Shown here: positions 18,266 to 26,260 of the stretch, piece by piece
Layout of the letters: every line of letters begins with the position of its first letter
Position numbering within the stretch: the first letter of the stretch is position 1
Source of the DNA: DALYJJ01 sp033763935
GTDB taxonomy: Bacteria > Acidobacteriota > Terriglobia > Bryobacterales > Bryobacteraceae
DNA length: 64,000 nt
Direction: 5' to 3'
Assembly: GCA_033763935.1 (NCBI GenBank)
Contig: JANRJO010000104.1
Coordinates: forward strand, 1 to 64,000
Position numbers and translations under genes: made by a program
Notes under the pieces: model-generated
Seen by the model: only the letters and a program-made list of their open reading frames with translations
Told to the model about the DNA's origin: nothing
Databases searched by the model: none

Positions 18266-19237
18266 CTATGCCAGCAGGCCGCCGTGCCCGAGGCAGGCGA
18301 TCTCCCAACCCGAAACCCGATATCGCGCTAGCAGCGGCGGCAGAATCACGTCGACTACGTTCGACTTCGCCGATCGAAAACATCCCGGAGCGGAAATCAC
18401 GGGTATGTCGTCCTTGTATCCCAGCAACAGAAGGTTCCCAGGCTCTACAGGAGCTAGGAAGCGCTCGAACTGGCAATCCAGCCGCGCCATTGCCCGGCCG
18501 ATCACATCGTCAGGCCCGGCCGGCGCCGTGGTGGACGCAATCAACACCACCGTGGGCTTCGCCCGGAGGACATGCTGAATCGCCCGCGCTACCGACGCTT
18601 CCTCCTCCAGCGCTGATAGGACATAACTTGCGGTTATGCCCAGCCGTTCCAGCCGCTGGCGCATGATGTTTTCAAAGAGCTGGCGGGCCCGCTCCCCGCT
18701 GATCGGGTCGCTATACACAACGCACACAGACGGCATCCGGATCGGACGCGCCTGCAGAATAGGCCCTCTTTCTTTAAGGATACAGGTTACCGCTTCTAGT
18801 TGCGTTTTGGCAACAGCAAAAGGAGAGCTTTTTACAGTGGCTATTCTTTGTCCCGCGGCCGCGTAGCTGAAGTTCGTCACCGTCGCGATAGCTACGCTCG
18901 ACGTACAATTGATCTGCTTCAAAAGTTCGTCGTCCACCAGCACCGAGCAGTTCTCGGTGGCCACCAGGTTGCTCCGCCCCCCGGTTGCCGGCTTCACTTC
19001 CAGACAGCCGCACCCGATCTCGGCGCCCACCAACGCCACCGCTTCATCCTCACCGACCTCGCCTTCATCGAGCTCGGTGACCCAGACCTTGTCCAATCCT
19101 TCCGTCTCCAGAAGCCGGACGTCCTCATCGCTGATGATGTGCCCCTTGGCAAGTAGCTTCTTACCGCTGGGACGGAAAATCGTGCAACACAACACCCGGC
19201 CAGTACTCTGGCGGATGTCCACTGTCTGGGCTCTCAT
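18266..19237 (-). CDS. Molybdopterin-binding-like protein (MoaB/MoeA-type fold)
   Basis: A 323-residue protein read as related to the molybdopterin-binding domain of MoeA and MogA. The N-terminal part has a short 'MoeA-like' region (RPSGKKLLAKGHIISDEDVRLLETEGLDKVWV). The C-terminal half (about 165-315) resembles the MoCF fold, with ASYVLSALEEEASVARAIQHVL, then VVLIASTTAPAGPDDVIGRAM and GNLLLLGYKDDIPVISAPGCFRSAK. The canonical TGGTG of MogA is altered to STTAPAGPDD. It is probably involved in molybdenum cofactor handling, but no other moa/mob gene is near. It has its own terminator. Confidence 0.7.
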   Translation of the reverse strand: MRAQTVDIRQSTGRVLCCTIFRPSGKKLLAKGHIISDEDVRLLETEGLDKVWVTELDEGEVGEDEAVALVGAEIGCGCLEVKPATGGRSNLVATENCSVLVDDELLKQINCTSSVAIATVTNFSYAAAGQRIATVKSSPFAVAKTQLEAVTCILKERGPILQARPIRMPSVCVVYSDPISGERARQLFENIMRQRLERLGITASYVLSALEEEASVARAIQHVLRAKPTVVLIASTTAPAGPDDVIGRAMARLDCQFERFLAPVEPGNLLLLGYKDDIPVISAPGCFRSAKSNVVDVILPPLLARYRVSGWEIACLGHGGLLA

Positions 19238-19447
19238 CGAAGCCTCCGGACTGTTCGCAAAGCGACGGCCCCGGCGGCTGTCTTGTCTCCTTCCGCCTGA
19301 ACCGTTCTGTAAGTTGTTAGGTGGTTTTATTAGAAAGAAATCTCAAAAGAATTGCAAGAAATATTTGGCGCTAAACGCCATTTCCTGCATCCAGCGGGCT
19401 CTTCCTCCATTGAACTGCCGCCCGCACCTCTCGAAATCGTTGATGCG
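19238..19447. promoter_or_regulatory. 210-nt AT-richer region between two minus-strand genes
   Basis: This gap separates the arginine operon end from the molybdopterin-binding-like gene and must hold the latter's promoter. A GGAGG box (about 19242-19246) precedes the ATG at 19237. TGGCG, five nt, CGCCA makes a small hairpin near 19366-19380, which could end the arginine operon. No molybdenum-cofactor riboswitch was recognised. Confidence 0.4.
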
Positions 19448-20044
19448 CTAGGTCGCCAGCGTCGGCAAGGCCACGTCAACTGTGGCTTTTCTCGGCAGTT
19501 TTGGCCGCTCCTGGTGCTTGAGCTCCAGAAGCATAGCCGTCTCGTCACAGCATTGAAACTTGGGGCAGCGTAAGCAGTCTTTCCATGCCTTCAGCGGCAA
19601 TTCATCGCGATCGACTTCACGAAAACCCAACTTGCGGAAGAAGCCGGTGACGTACGTGAACGCAAAAACAGCGGCCAAATCGAACTCCTGTGCCTCCTCG
19701 ATCAGCGCGCTTACCACCTGCCGTCCCAAGCCGCCGCTCTGCGCTCGCGCGTCGACCGCCAGCGATCGCACCTCCGCCATCGACGGCGAATAGAAATGGA
19801 GCGCTCCGCAGGCCAAAATGTTGGATTCATCTCCAAGCACCGTAAAATCGCGGATGTTCTCGGACATTTCAAACTCCGTCCGAGGCAGCATGATCCCCTT
19901 CCCGGCAAATCCGTTGATCAGGCGGATCAACTCTGGAATATCCTTCATGCCTGCTTTACGCCGCCGGATCGCACCCTCAATTGCGGGGAGTACCCCATCG
20001 GATTTCAAGCCGAGCAGGGCGTCGGCAGGGATGATCGCGTTCAT
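19448..20044 (-). CDS. GNAT N-acetyltransferase, probable N-acetylglutamate synthase
   Basis: A 198-residue GNAT-fold protein. The acetyl-CoA site is visible as VRSLAVDARAQSGGLGRQVVSALIEEA (R/Q-x-x-G-x-G/A region). A Cys-rich end, CLRCPKFQCCDETAMLLEL, is similar to the short ArgA-like acetyltransferases used in many bacteria. The ATG at 20044 forms an ATGA overlap with the argB stop, placing it third in argC-argB-acetyltransferase order. It probably makes N-acetylglutamate for the first step of the arginine pathway. A longer in-frame start inside argB (20386) gives Arg-rich nonsense and is rejected. Confidence 0.85.
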   Translation of the reverse strand: MNAIIPADALLGLKSDGVLPAIEGAIRRRKAGMKDIPELIRLINGFAGKGIMLPRTEFEMSENIRDFTVLGDESNILACGALHFYSPSMAEVRSLAVDARAQSGGLGRQVVSALIEEAQEFDLAAVFAFTYVTGFFRKLGFREVDRDELPLKAWKDCLRCPKFQCCDETAMLLELKHQERPKLPRKATVDVALPTLAT

Positions 20045-20814
20045 TGGGCCTCCAGGCGTGTGCCGGCCGGTTCGCCGGCCAGAATCCGCTCGAGCATATG
20101 GGGCGCCGATCCTGCCGCGATTACCACCTCGTTGAGTCCGGACCGCAGCGCGGCAATCGCGGAATTCAGCTTCGCCTGCATTCCTCCCGTGGCGATCCCT
20201 TCCGCGATGAGCCGCTCGCTCTCGGCTACACTGAGCCTCGGTGCCACCGAGCCGCTCGCGTCGCGCACGCCCTCCACGTCGGTGAGAAAAATCAACCGCT
20301 CCGCTGCGAAGCCGGAAGCGATGGCCACCGCCATTTGGTCCGCGTTCACGTTGAAGATGCGCCCGGCCCCGTCGCTCGCCACACACGCCACCACCGGCAC
20401 AAATCCCGCGTCCACCAGGACCCGAAGTACCTCCGGTTGCGTGCGAACGATGCGTCCCACCGCTCCCAGCGCCTCATCCATCTGCTCCGCGATGGCCAGC
20501 CCCGCGTCCAACCCGCTCAGCCCCACCGCCGGCGACCCTGCCGCCACCAGAGACGCCACCAGTTCGTGGTTCACTGAACCGGCGAAGACCTTCAGCAACG
20601 CGTCGATCACCTCGGGGGTCGTCACTCGAAGTCCGTCGACGAATCGGCTCTCGATGCCCCGCTCCGCCAGAAAACGGGTCATCTGCTTCCCCCCGCCGTG
20701 CACGACAACTATCCGGTTCCCCTGTCGCGACAGGCAGGCGACGCTTCGAGCCAGTCGTTCGAGGCTCTCCGCGTCGTCCACCAGTGTGCCGCCCAGCTTC
20801 ACCAGGACCTTCAC
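20041..20814 (-). CDS. argB: Acetylglutamate kinase
   Basis: Phosphorylates N-acetylglutamate in the second step of arginine synthesis. The 257-residue length is typical. The amino-acid kinase fold starts with MKVLVKLGGTLVDD, has the VVHGGGKQM glycine loop, the substrate segment (DGLRVTTPEVIDALL), FNVNADQMAVAIASGF and the C-terminal LNSAIAAL region. Start and stop both overlap neighbours by 4 nt (argC upstream, acetyltransferase downstream), so the three genes form one coupled unit. Confidence 0.95.
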   Translation of the reverse strand: MKVLVKLGGTLVDDAESLERLARSVACLSRQGNRIVVVHGGGKQMTRFLAERGIESRFVDGLRVTTPEVIDALLKVFAGSVNHELVASLVAAGSPAVGLSGLDAGLAIAEQMDEALGAVGRIVRTQPEVLRVLVDAGFVPVVACVASDGAGRIFNVNADQMAVAIASGFAAERLIFLTDVEGVRDASGSVAPRLSVAESERLIAEGIATGGMQAKLNSAIAALRSGLNEVVIAAGSAPHMLERILAGEPAGTRLEAQ

Positions 20815-21818
20815 AACAACCCCTCCGTCTCCGGCAGTCCCAGCGCCAGGTTCATGTTCTGTACCGCCTGTCCCGCCGCGCCCTTCACCAGGTTGTCGAT
20901 CACGCTGACAATCACCGCCCGGCCCGTCGCCGCATCCACCTTCACGCCGATATCGCAGAAATTTGTGTGCTGCACGGCGCGCAAGTCCGGCGTCACTCCG
21001 GGTTCATACAACCGCACGAACGGTTCCCCGCGATAGTGCCTTTCATACAGCGCAACCACATCCCCGCTCGTAGTTCCCCGGGGCAATCGCGCGTAAATCG
21101 TCTCGAGGATCCCGCGCTCAATCGGAATCAGCTGCGCCGTGAACGTGAACTCGCCTTCCTCCAGCCCGGAGTGCATCAGCACCTCCGGCACGTGCCGGTG
21201 GTCGAGGATTGAGTACGCCGTATAGTTCTCCGTCACCTCGCAAAAATGGGTCTTCAAGCTCGGCTTCCGGCCCGCTCCGCTCACTCCGCTCTTCGCATCG
21301 CACACCACGCCCGCCGCCCGATCCGCCAACCCGGCCTTCACCAGCGGCGCGATCGCCAGATTCGCCGCCGTCGGATAACAGCCTGGATTGGCTACCAACC
21401 GCGCTGCCGGTAACCGCGCCCGGCAGAACTCGGGAAGCCCGTAGGCAGCCTCCCCGAGCAGCGCCGCCTGCGTGTGATTCTCCTTGTACCAGCGTTGGTA
21501 GTTCTCCGGCGTTCTCAGCCGGAAGGCCCCACTAAGGTCAATCACCTTCGCTCCCGCCTGCAAGTACCCCGGCGTCAGTTCCATCGACACGTCGGCCGGC
21601 GTCGCCAGAAAAACAGCCGCCAGCCCGGCTTCCCGGACCGCCTCCGCAGATGCGGAGAGACGGCGCGGACCTGCGGAACCGCGCGGAACCGCTCGCTCTT
21701 CCGAGTCCGCACGATGCTCCAGTAAGACCGGCTCCACGTGCCCGTGGCGGCTGAGAATTCGGACTAACTCGGCGCCGCTGTAGCCGCGAAAGCCAACGAT
21801 TCCGATCGGGGAACGCAT
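20811..21818 (-). CDS. argC: N-acetyl-gamma-glutamyl-phosphate reductase
   Basis: Reduces N-acetylglutamyl phosphate to the semialdehyde with NADPH. It has 335 residues. The NADP-binding start is IGIVGFRGYSGAELVRILSRHG. The catalytic Cys is in LVANPGCYPTAANLAI (about residue 150), followed by the GAGRKPSLKTHFCEV substrate region and a C-terminal His motif (HRHVPEVLMH). It is the first gene of the argC-argB-acetyltransferase operon. A candidate operator and -10 box lie just upstream. Confidence 0.95.
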   Translation of the reverse strand: MRSPIGIVGFRGYSGAELVRILSRHGHVEPVLLEHRADSEERAVPRGSAGPRRLSASAEAVREAGLAAVFLATPADVSMELTPGYLQAGAKVIDLSGAFRLRTPENYQRWYKENHTQAALLGEAAYGLPEFCRARLPAARLVANPGCYPTAANLAIAPLVKAGLADRAAGVVCDAKSGVSGAGRKPSLKTHFCEVTENYTAYSILDHRHVPEVLMHSGLEEGEFTFTAQLIPIERGILETIYARLPRGTTSGDVVALYERHYRGEPFVRLYEPGVTPDLRAVQHTNFCDIGVKVDAATGRAVIVSVIDNLVKGAAGQAVQNMNLALGLPETEGLL

Positions 21819-21826
21819 TGACTAAA

Positions 21827-21850
21827 TATTCACCCTTCTGAATAATTATA
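21827..21850 (-). promoter_or_regulatory. argC promoter with ArgR-like inverted repeat
   Basis: On the minus strand, TATAAT (21850-21845) is followed at once by TATTCA-GAAGGG-TGAATA (21844-21827), a perfect inverted repeat of half-sites like the ATTCA/TGAAT halves of ARG boxes. It would cover the transcription start, a normal place for a repressor. The half-site order differs from a textbook ARG box, so the regulator is inferred. Confidence 0.45.
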
Positions 21851-21881
21851 ACACTGAAGAGGCGATCTGACTGTGCGGGGA

Positions 21882-22355
21882 TCAGCGCTGCTCTGTCACT
21901 GAGCGCTCCGCCAGGTCGCCAAACAGGGGCAGCCGGAACGTCTCGTTTTGACTGGTCTTGATCAGCATCAGAACCCAGGCGCCCAGGATGACCGCTTTCA
22001 GGATCTTGGTGACGAAGTGCGGGCCGGGGACGAATTCGAAGATCGGGTCCGCCACCCAATCCACCAGGAGCCAGCCGACAAACAGATACAGGCCCTGCCA
22101 GGCGTGGAACCGAACCGTCTGGTCCTTCCGGTATCGCTGAGCCGCAAGGACAGCGATGGCCGGTATCCAGCCGATGATCGGGATGTAGCAGACGATCGAC
22201 GCGGTTCGCGCGTCCACATTCTCGAAGAGGTCCTTCCCCGCATCCCGGCGGGCCGCGGAGGGGCCGTCGGCATCGGTGCGCTGCCGCGCCCCGCAGCGGC
22301 CGCAAAAGACGTCGGCCTGCCGGACTTCATTCCCGCACTGCGTGCAGAAGGGCAT
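21882..22355 (-). CDS. Zinc-ribbon membrane protein (DUF4870-like)
   Basis: A 157-residue protein. A zinc ribbon opens it (MPFCTQCGNEVRQADVFCGRCG, two C-x2-C pairs). Three hydrophobic helices follow (SIVCYIPIIGWIPAIAVLA; LYLFVGWLLVDWVA; ILKAVILGAWVLMLI), with the Arg-Phe-His region QTVRFHAWQGLYLF typical of the DUF4870/Tic20-like fold. Its role is unknown. It is divergent from the metallo-hydrolase gene at 22419. Confidence 0.88.
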   Translation of the reverse strand: MPFCTQCGNEVRQADVFCGRCGARQRTDADGPSAARRDAGKDLFENVDARTASIVCYIPIIGWIPAIAVLAAQRYRKDQTVRFHAWQGLYLFVGWLLVDWVADPIFEFVPGPHFVTKILKAVILGAWVLMLIKTSQNETFRLPLFGDLAERSVTEQR

Positions 22356-22405
22356 ATCTCTCTATCCTGTAATACGCGCGCAACGGACCGCCTGTTCCGC
22401 TATGG

Positions 22406-22411
22406 TACGAT
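22406..22411 (+). promoter_or_regulatory. Putative -10 box of secreted metallo-hydrolase gene
   Basis: TACGAT ends 7 nt before the ATG at 22419. Transcription would begin at or near that ATG, so the mRNA may be leaderless. Confidence 0.4.
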
Positions 22412-22418
22412 GCCGCGC

Positions 22419-23417
22419 ATGAGGCGTCCCGCGGTATTTCTGATGGCCCTGGTTCTGGCTCCCGCGCTGTTCGCGGCCAAAACACTCGATCTGTACTTTG
22501 TCGATGTGGAAGGCGGTCAGGCTACCCTGATTGTAACCCCCGCCGGACAATCCATCCTCGTCGATGCCGGCTGGCCTGCCAACGACGGCCGCGACGCCAC
22601 GCGGATTATCGCCGCCGCGAAAAAGGCCGGCGTCAAACGCATCGACTTCATGATCACCACCCACTTCCACCTGGATCATGTCGGCGGCGTGCCGCCTCTC
22701 GCCGACAAGTTCCCCATCGGGACCTTCGTCGATCACGGCGACAACACGGAAACAGGACGCGGCGCCGAAAGGCTGTCCTCGGAATACCAGCGCGTGTTGG
22801 CAAGCGGGAAACGGCTGACCGTCAAGCCCGGCGATACCCTTCCACTCAAGGGCGTCGAGCTCCGCTTCGTGACTGCCCGCGGCGAATCCGTACGCGGCGG
22901 TGTCAAGAACGAGCACTGCGCCGCCACCCAGCAGCGCGCCGCCGATCCTTCCGAGAATGCCCGCTCGCTGGGCTTCGTGCTGTCCATGGGCGATCGCTTC
23001 CGATTCGTCAACCTCGGTGACCTTACTTGGAACAAGGAGCTCGAATTGGCGTGCCCCGACAACGTGGTCGGAAAGGCGGACCTGTATCTCACCACTCATC
23101 ATGGCCTCGACCAGTCCGGACCCGCCGCGCTGGTGCACGCCATCCAGCCCCGCGTGGCCATCATGAACAACGGAGCCCGCAAAGGCGGTTCTCCCGCTGC
23201 GGTAAAGACAGTTCGCAGCTCACCTGGCCTCGAAGACCTCTGGCAACTGCACTTCGCCGTCGCCGGCGGCGCCGAGAACAACGTTCCCGACGCATTCATC
23301 GCCAACCTTGAGGAGGCCTGCCAGGGACATTGGTTGCGCGTCTCCGTCGACCCAAGCGGCAGCTTCACCGTCTACAACAGCCGTAATAAGCACGAGAAAA
23401 CGTACGCGCGCCGGTAA
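22419..23417 (+). CDS. Secreted metallo-beta-lactamase-fold hydrolase (ComEC-like)
   Basis: A 332-residue protein with a signal peptide (RRPAVFLMALVLAPALFAAKT). The zinc site is TTHFHLDHVGG (H-x-H-x-D-H). DAGW precedes it, VNLGDLTWNKE provides a later Asp, and TTHHGLDQSGP a His. This is the pattern of the ComEC/Rec2 C-terminal hydrolase family. It probably acts in the periplasm on a phosphoester or nucleic acid, but the substrate is unknown. An ATG at 22410 is also in frame. It precedes the MBOAT operon by 57 nt on the same strand and may or may not belong to it. Confidence 0.88.
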   Translation: MRRPAVFLMALVLAPALFAAKTLDLYFVDVEGGQATLIVTPAGQSILVDAGWPANDGRDATRIIAAAKKAGVKRIDFMITTHFHLDHVGGVPPLADKFPIGTFVDHGDNTETGRGAERLSSEYQRVLASGKRLTVKPGDTLPLKGVELRFVTARGESVRGGVKNEHCAATQQRAADPSENARSLGFVLSMGDRFRFVNLGDLTWNKELELACPDNVVGKADLYLTTHHGLDQSGPAALVHAIQPRVAIMNNGARKGGSPAAVKTVRSSPGLEDLWQLHFAVAGGAENNVPDAFIANLEEACQGHWLRVSVDPSGSFTVYNSRNKHEKTYARR

Positions 23418-23447
23418 CGCTCTGAAGCTGCGGGCCGAATCGAACGA

Positions 23448-23453
23448 TATAAT
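23448..23453 (+). promoter_or_regulatory. Putative -10 box of MBOAT operon
   Basis: A perfect TATAAT lies 21 nt before the MBOAT ATG at 23475. No convincing -35 was seen. It would make the MBOAT operon independent of the metallo-hydrolase gene. Confidence 0.45.
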
Positions 23454-23474
23454 CGTGGGGCACGCCCCGCGCGC

Positions 23475-24875
23475 ATGCTGCTCTCCAGCTCAACGTACTT
23501 CGTCTTCCTGGCGGCACTGTTCTTCCTGTACTGGCCGGCGGCGCGGATTCGCGCGTTCGCCCTCGCCCTCATCCTCTTTGCGAACTACTTCTTCTACGCC
23601 AAGTGGGACCTGTTCTATCTCTTCCTCATCCCTGCCGCCTCGGCCGTAGACTATACCATCGGATACTGCCTCGGCCGCGCGGAAACGCCCCCGATCCGGC
23701 GCTTATTGGTCGGCCTCAGTGTTGCCGTCAATGTGGGACTCCTTGCCACCCTCAAATACACGCCCTTCGCTCTGCAGAATTGGGGTTGGCTCACGGGGCG
23801 GCCCGTGCCGGAGTGGCGCTGGACCTTTGCCTTGGGCATCTCGTTCTACGCCTTCCAGGCACTGACCTACACCATCGACATCTACCGCCGCGACGCCGAG
23901 CCCTCGCGCAGCCTGCTGGCGCACTTCGCCGCCGTCAGCTTCTTCCCCACCACGCTTGCCGGGCCCATTGCGCGGATGTCGACACTGGTGCCGCAGTTCG
24001 AAAAGTTCCGCCCGCTCGAAGCCGCGGAGGGCGGGCGGGCGCTGTTTCTAATCGGCCTGGGGTTGGCCAAGAAATTCCTCATCGCCGACTACCTTGCCGA
24101 CAATATCGTTAACCGCGTCTTCGATCTGCCTCGACTCTATAGCGGGCTCGAAGTCCTTGCCGGCGTCTACGCGTACGCGTTGCAGCTCTACTTCGACTTC
24201 TCCGGCTACACTGATATCGCCCTGGGCTCCGCCTTACTGCTGGGCATCAAGCTGCCCATCAATTTCAACCAGCCCTATGCCGCGGTGAACATCGCCGATT
24301 TCTGGCGTCGCTGGCACATCTCGCTGTCCAATTGGTTGCGCGACTACCTCTACTTCTCACTGCCAGGCAAGCGCTCCCGCTCCGGTCCGTACTTGAATCT
24401 GGTGCTGACCATGGCAATTGGCGGTCTCTGGCACGGCGCCAGTTGGAACTTCGTCGTCTGGGGCCTGCTCCACGGTTTCGCCCTCGCCCTGACCCGCGCC
24501 GTGCAAGCCTGGCGCAAGAATCCCCCGGCCCGAACCGAGTGGTGGGCGCTCGCCGGACGCCGCTTCGCCACCGCCCAATTCGTTTGCTTCGCCTGGATTT
24601 TCTTCCGGGCTCCGGACCTGGCGTCGGCGGGAGCCATTCTGGAGCAGATCGCTTCCTTCACGTTCTCGCTCGCCAACCTGCCTCCTCAAATCCTTTTCGT
24701 GATGGCCGTCGCCCTCGTGGCCCACTATCTGCCGCGGCGCTGGTATGAGATCAGCCAGCAGTTGTACGTCCGGGCGCCCTTCTACGCGCAAGCCGCCACG
24801 CTCGCCGCCCTGATCGTGGCCTTACAGTTCGTCGCCTCCACCGGCGCCGTCCCGTTTATTTACACGAGGTTCTGA
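23475..24875 (+). CDS. MBOAT-family O-acyltransferase (DltB/AlgI-like)
   Basis: A 466-residue membrane-bound O-acyltransferase with about 10-12 hydrophobic helices. The two conserved His are visible: H281 in FWRRWHISLSNWLRDYLY and the invariant H320 in GLWHGASWNFVVWG. This arrangement is shared by DltB, AlgI and PatA, which carry acyl groups across the inner membrane onto envelope polymers. The following gene starts on the last base of its stop codon (TGATG), showing tight coupling to the SGNH protein, as with DltB-DltD and PatA-PatB pairs. The donor is probably the acyl-ACP encoded downstream; the acceptor is unknown. Confidence 0.95.
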   Translation: MLLSSSTYFVFLAALFFLYWPAARIRAFALALILFANYFFYAKWDLFYLFLIPAASAVDYTIGYCLGRAETPPIRRLLVGLSVAVNVGLLATLKYTPFALQNWGWLTGRPVPEWRWTFALGISFYAFQALTYTIDIYRRDAEPSRSLLAHFAAVSFFPTTLAGPIARMSTLVPQFEKFRPLEAAEGGRALFLIGLGLAKKFLIADYLADNIVNRVFDLPRLYSGLEVLAGVYAYALQLYFDFSGYTDIALGSALLLGIKLPINFNQPYAAVNIADFWRRWHISLSNWLRDYLYFSLPGKRSRSGPYLNLVLTMAIGGLWHGASWNFVVWGLLHGFALALTRAVQAWRKNPPARTEWWALAGRRFATAQFVCFAWIFFRAPDLASAGAILEQIASFTFSLANLPPQILFVMAVALVAHYLPRRWYEISQQLYVRAPFYAQAATLAALIVALQFVASTGAVPFIYTRF

Positions 24876-26260
24876 TGAAGAAAACGGCGCTGGCGGTGAT
24901 CACGTTGATTGTGCTGCTGGCCCTGCCGGACCACGTTCCCGCCCTCGCGCACCTGAAGGGCTTTGACTGGAGCATTACCAGCCAGGTGCTGGAGTTCACG
25001 CCGCGCCGCGCCTCCGCCAACCCCCTGGAAGACGAAGCCTATCGCCTTCGCCCCGATCTGGATCCGGCAAGCTACTCCATGCACCGCTTGCTCGACCCGC
25101 GCAACAGTCTGGACCCGTTCTTCGCGGCTCTACGGCGCACCGAGTTGAAGGAGCCGGGCGCAGTCACCCGCGTCGTTCACTACGGCGACTCCCCGACAAC
25201 CGGCGACCTCATTACCGCTGACGTGCGGGCGCTCCTGCAGCAACAGTTCGGCGACGGCGGCCATGGGTTTCACCTCATTGCCCGGCCCTGGGCATGGTAT
25301 GCGCACCGCGGCATCGAGTGCGATAGCCGCGGTTGGCAGATCGACCCGGCCAACCAGTCACAGATCCGGGACGGTCTCTACGGTTTAGGCGGCGTCAGTT
25401 TCCGGGGACAGGAGGGTGCCGCCGCCCGCCTGCGGCTGCGTCAACCCGGACACACCGCCCTCGAGATTTCTTACTTGAGCGAACCCGGCACGGGCTCCTT
25501 CGCCGTCTTTGCCGACGAAACCCTCCTCCGCAGAGTGGACACCAACGGACCCGAGAAAGGCCCGCGGTTCGTCCGCGTCGAGCTTCCGCCCCGGACCCGG
25601 TGGATCGAAGTCCAAGTTACCTCCGGCACCGCGCGCCTCTTCGGCATGCATTTGGAGAAGGAGGGTCCCGGCATTGTCTACAGCAGCCTCGGGCTCAACG
25701 GCGCCTACGTCAGCGTCCTCGCACGCTTCTTCGACGGCCAGCACTGGGCCGAACAGCTGAAGCATCACCGCCCGCATTTGGTGATCATCAACTACGGCAC
25801 CAATGAGAGCATGTACCAGGACTTTATCGACAAGGTCTACTCGAAAGAGCTCGGAACCGTCATCACCCGTGTTCGCGAAGCGGTGCCCGACGCGTCGCTG
25901 CTGATCATGAGTCCTATGGACCGCGGCCGTCGCGATTCCTCCGGAGGCATCACCACGGTGCCTTTGCTGCCGCGCCTGGTCGCAATGCAGGAGCGGCTCG
26001 CCGCCGAGCAGGGCGTGGCGTTCTTCAATACCTTTCAAGCCATGGGCGGACCGGGCACCATGGGCAAGTGGTACGCCGCCGAGCCGCGCCTGGTGGGCGC
26101 CGACTTCATCCACCCCATGCCGGCTGGTGCGCGCATCGTCGGCAACCTGCTCTATAAGGCCCTTCTGGACGGCTACAACAAGTACAAGTTGAAAGCGATG
26201 CAGGAGCGCCTCGCCCTGTCCAAGCGGACCGGGAAGCACAAAGGAACCCGGCAGCCGTGA
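24875..26260 (+). CDS. Exported SGNH-fold esterase/acyltransferase 1
   Basis: A 461-residue protein with an N-terminal membrane anchor or signal peptide (LAVITLIVLLALPDHVPALA). The SGNH signature reads VVHYGDSPTTGD (nucleophile S106), NYGTNES (N310) and DFIHPMPAGA (D410, H413), so the triad looks complete. The FGDGGHGF segment after the nucleophile is shared with the next gene. It likely completes acyl transfer to the glycan, as DltD or PatB do, or removes acyl groups. Starts on the MBOAT stop (1-nt overlap) and ends in a 4-nt overlap (GTGA) with the next SGNH gene. Confidence 0.9.
   Translation: MKKTALAVITLIVLLALPDHVPALAHLKGFDWSITSQVLEFTPRRASANPLEDEAYRLRPDLDPASYSMHRLLDPRNSLDPFFAALRRTELKEPGAVTRVVHYGDSPTTGDLITADVRALLQQQFGDGGHGFHLIARPWAWYAHRGIECDSRGWQIDPANQSQIRDGLYGLGGVSFRGQEGAAARLRLRQPGHTALEISYLSEPGTGSFAVFADETLLRRVDTNGPEKGPRFVRVELPPRTRWIEVQVTSGTARLFGMHLEKEGPGIVYSSLGLNGAYVSVLARFFDGQHWAEQLKHHRPHLVIINYGTNESMYQDFIDKVYSKELGTVITRVREAVPDASLLIMSPMDRGRRDSSGGITTVPLLPRLVAMQERLAAEQGVAFFNTFQAMGGPGTMGKWYAAEPRLVGADFIHPMPAGARIVGNLLYKALLDGYNKYKLKAMQERLALSKRTGKHKGTRQP

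Noticed and set aside
19448..20386. Longer acetyltransferase start inside argB
   Set aside because: The added 114 residues are Arg/Gly-rich shadow sequence of argB; the ATGA start at 20044 is standard for this operon.
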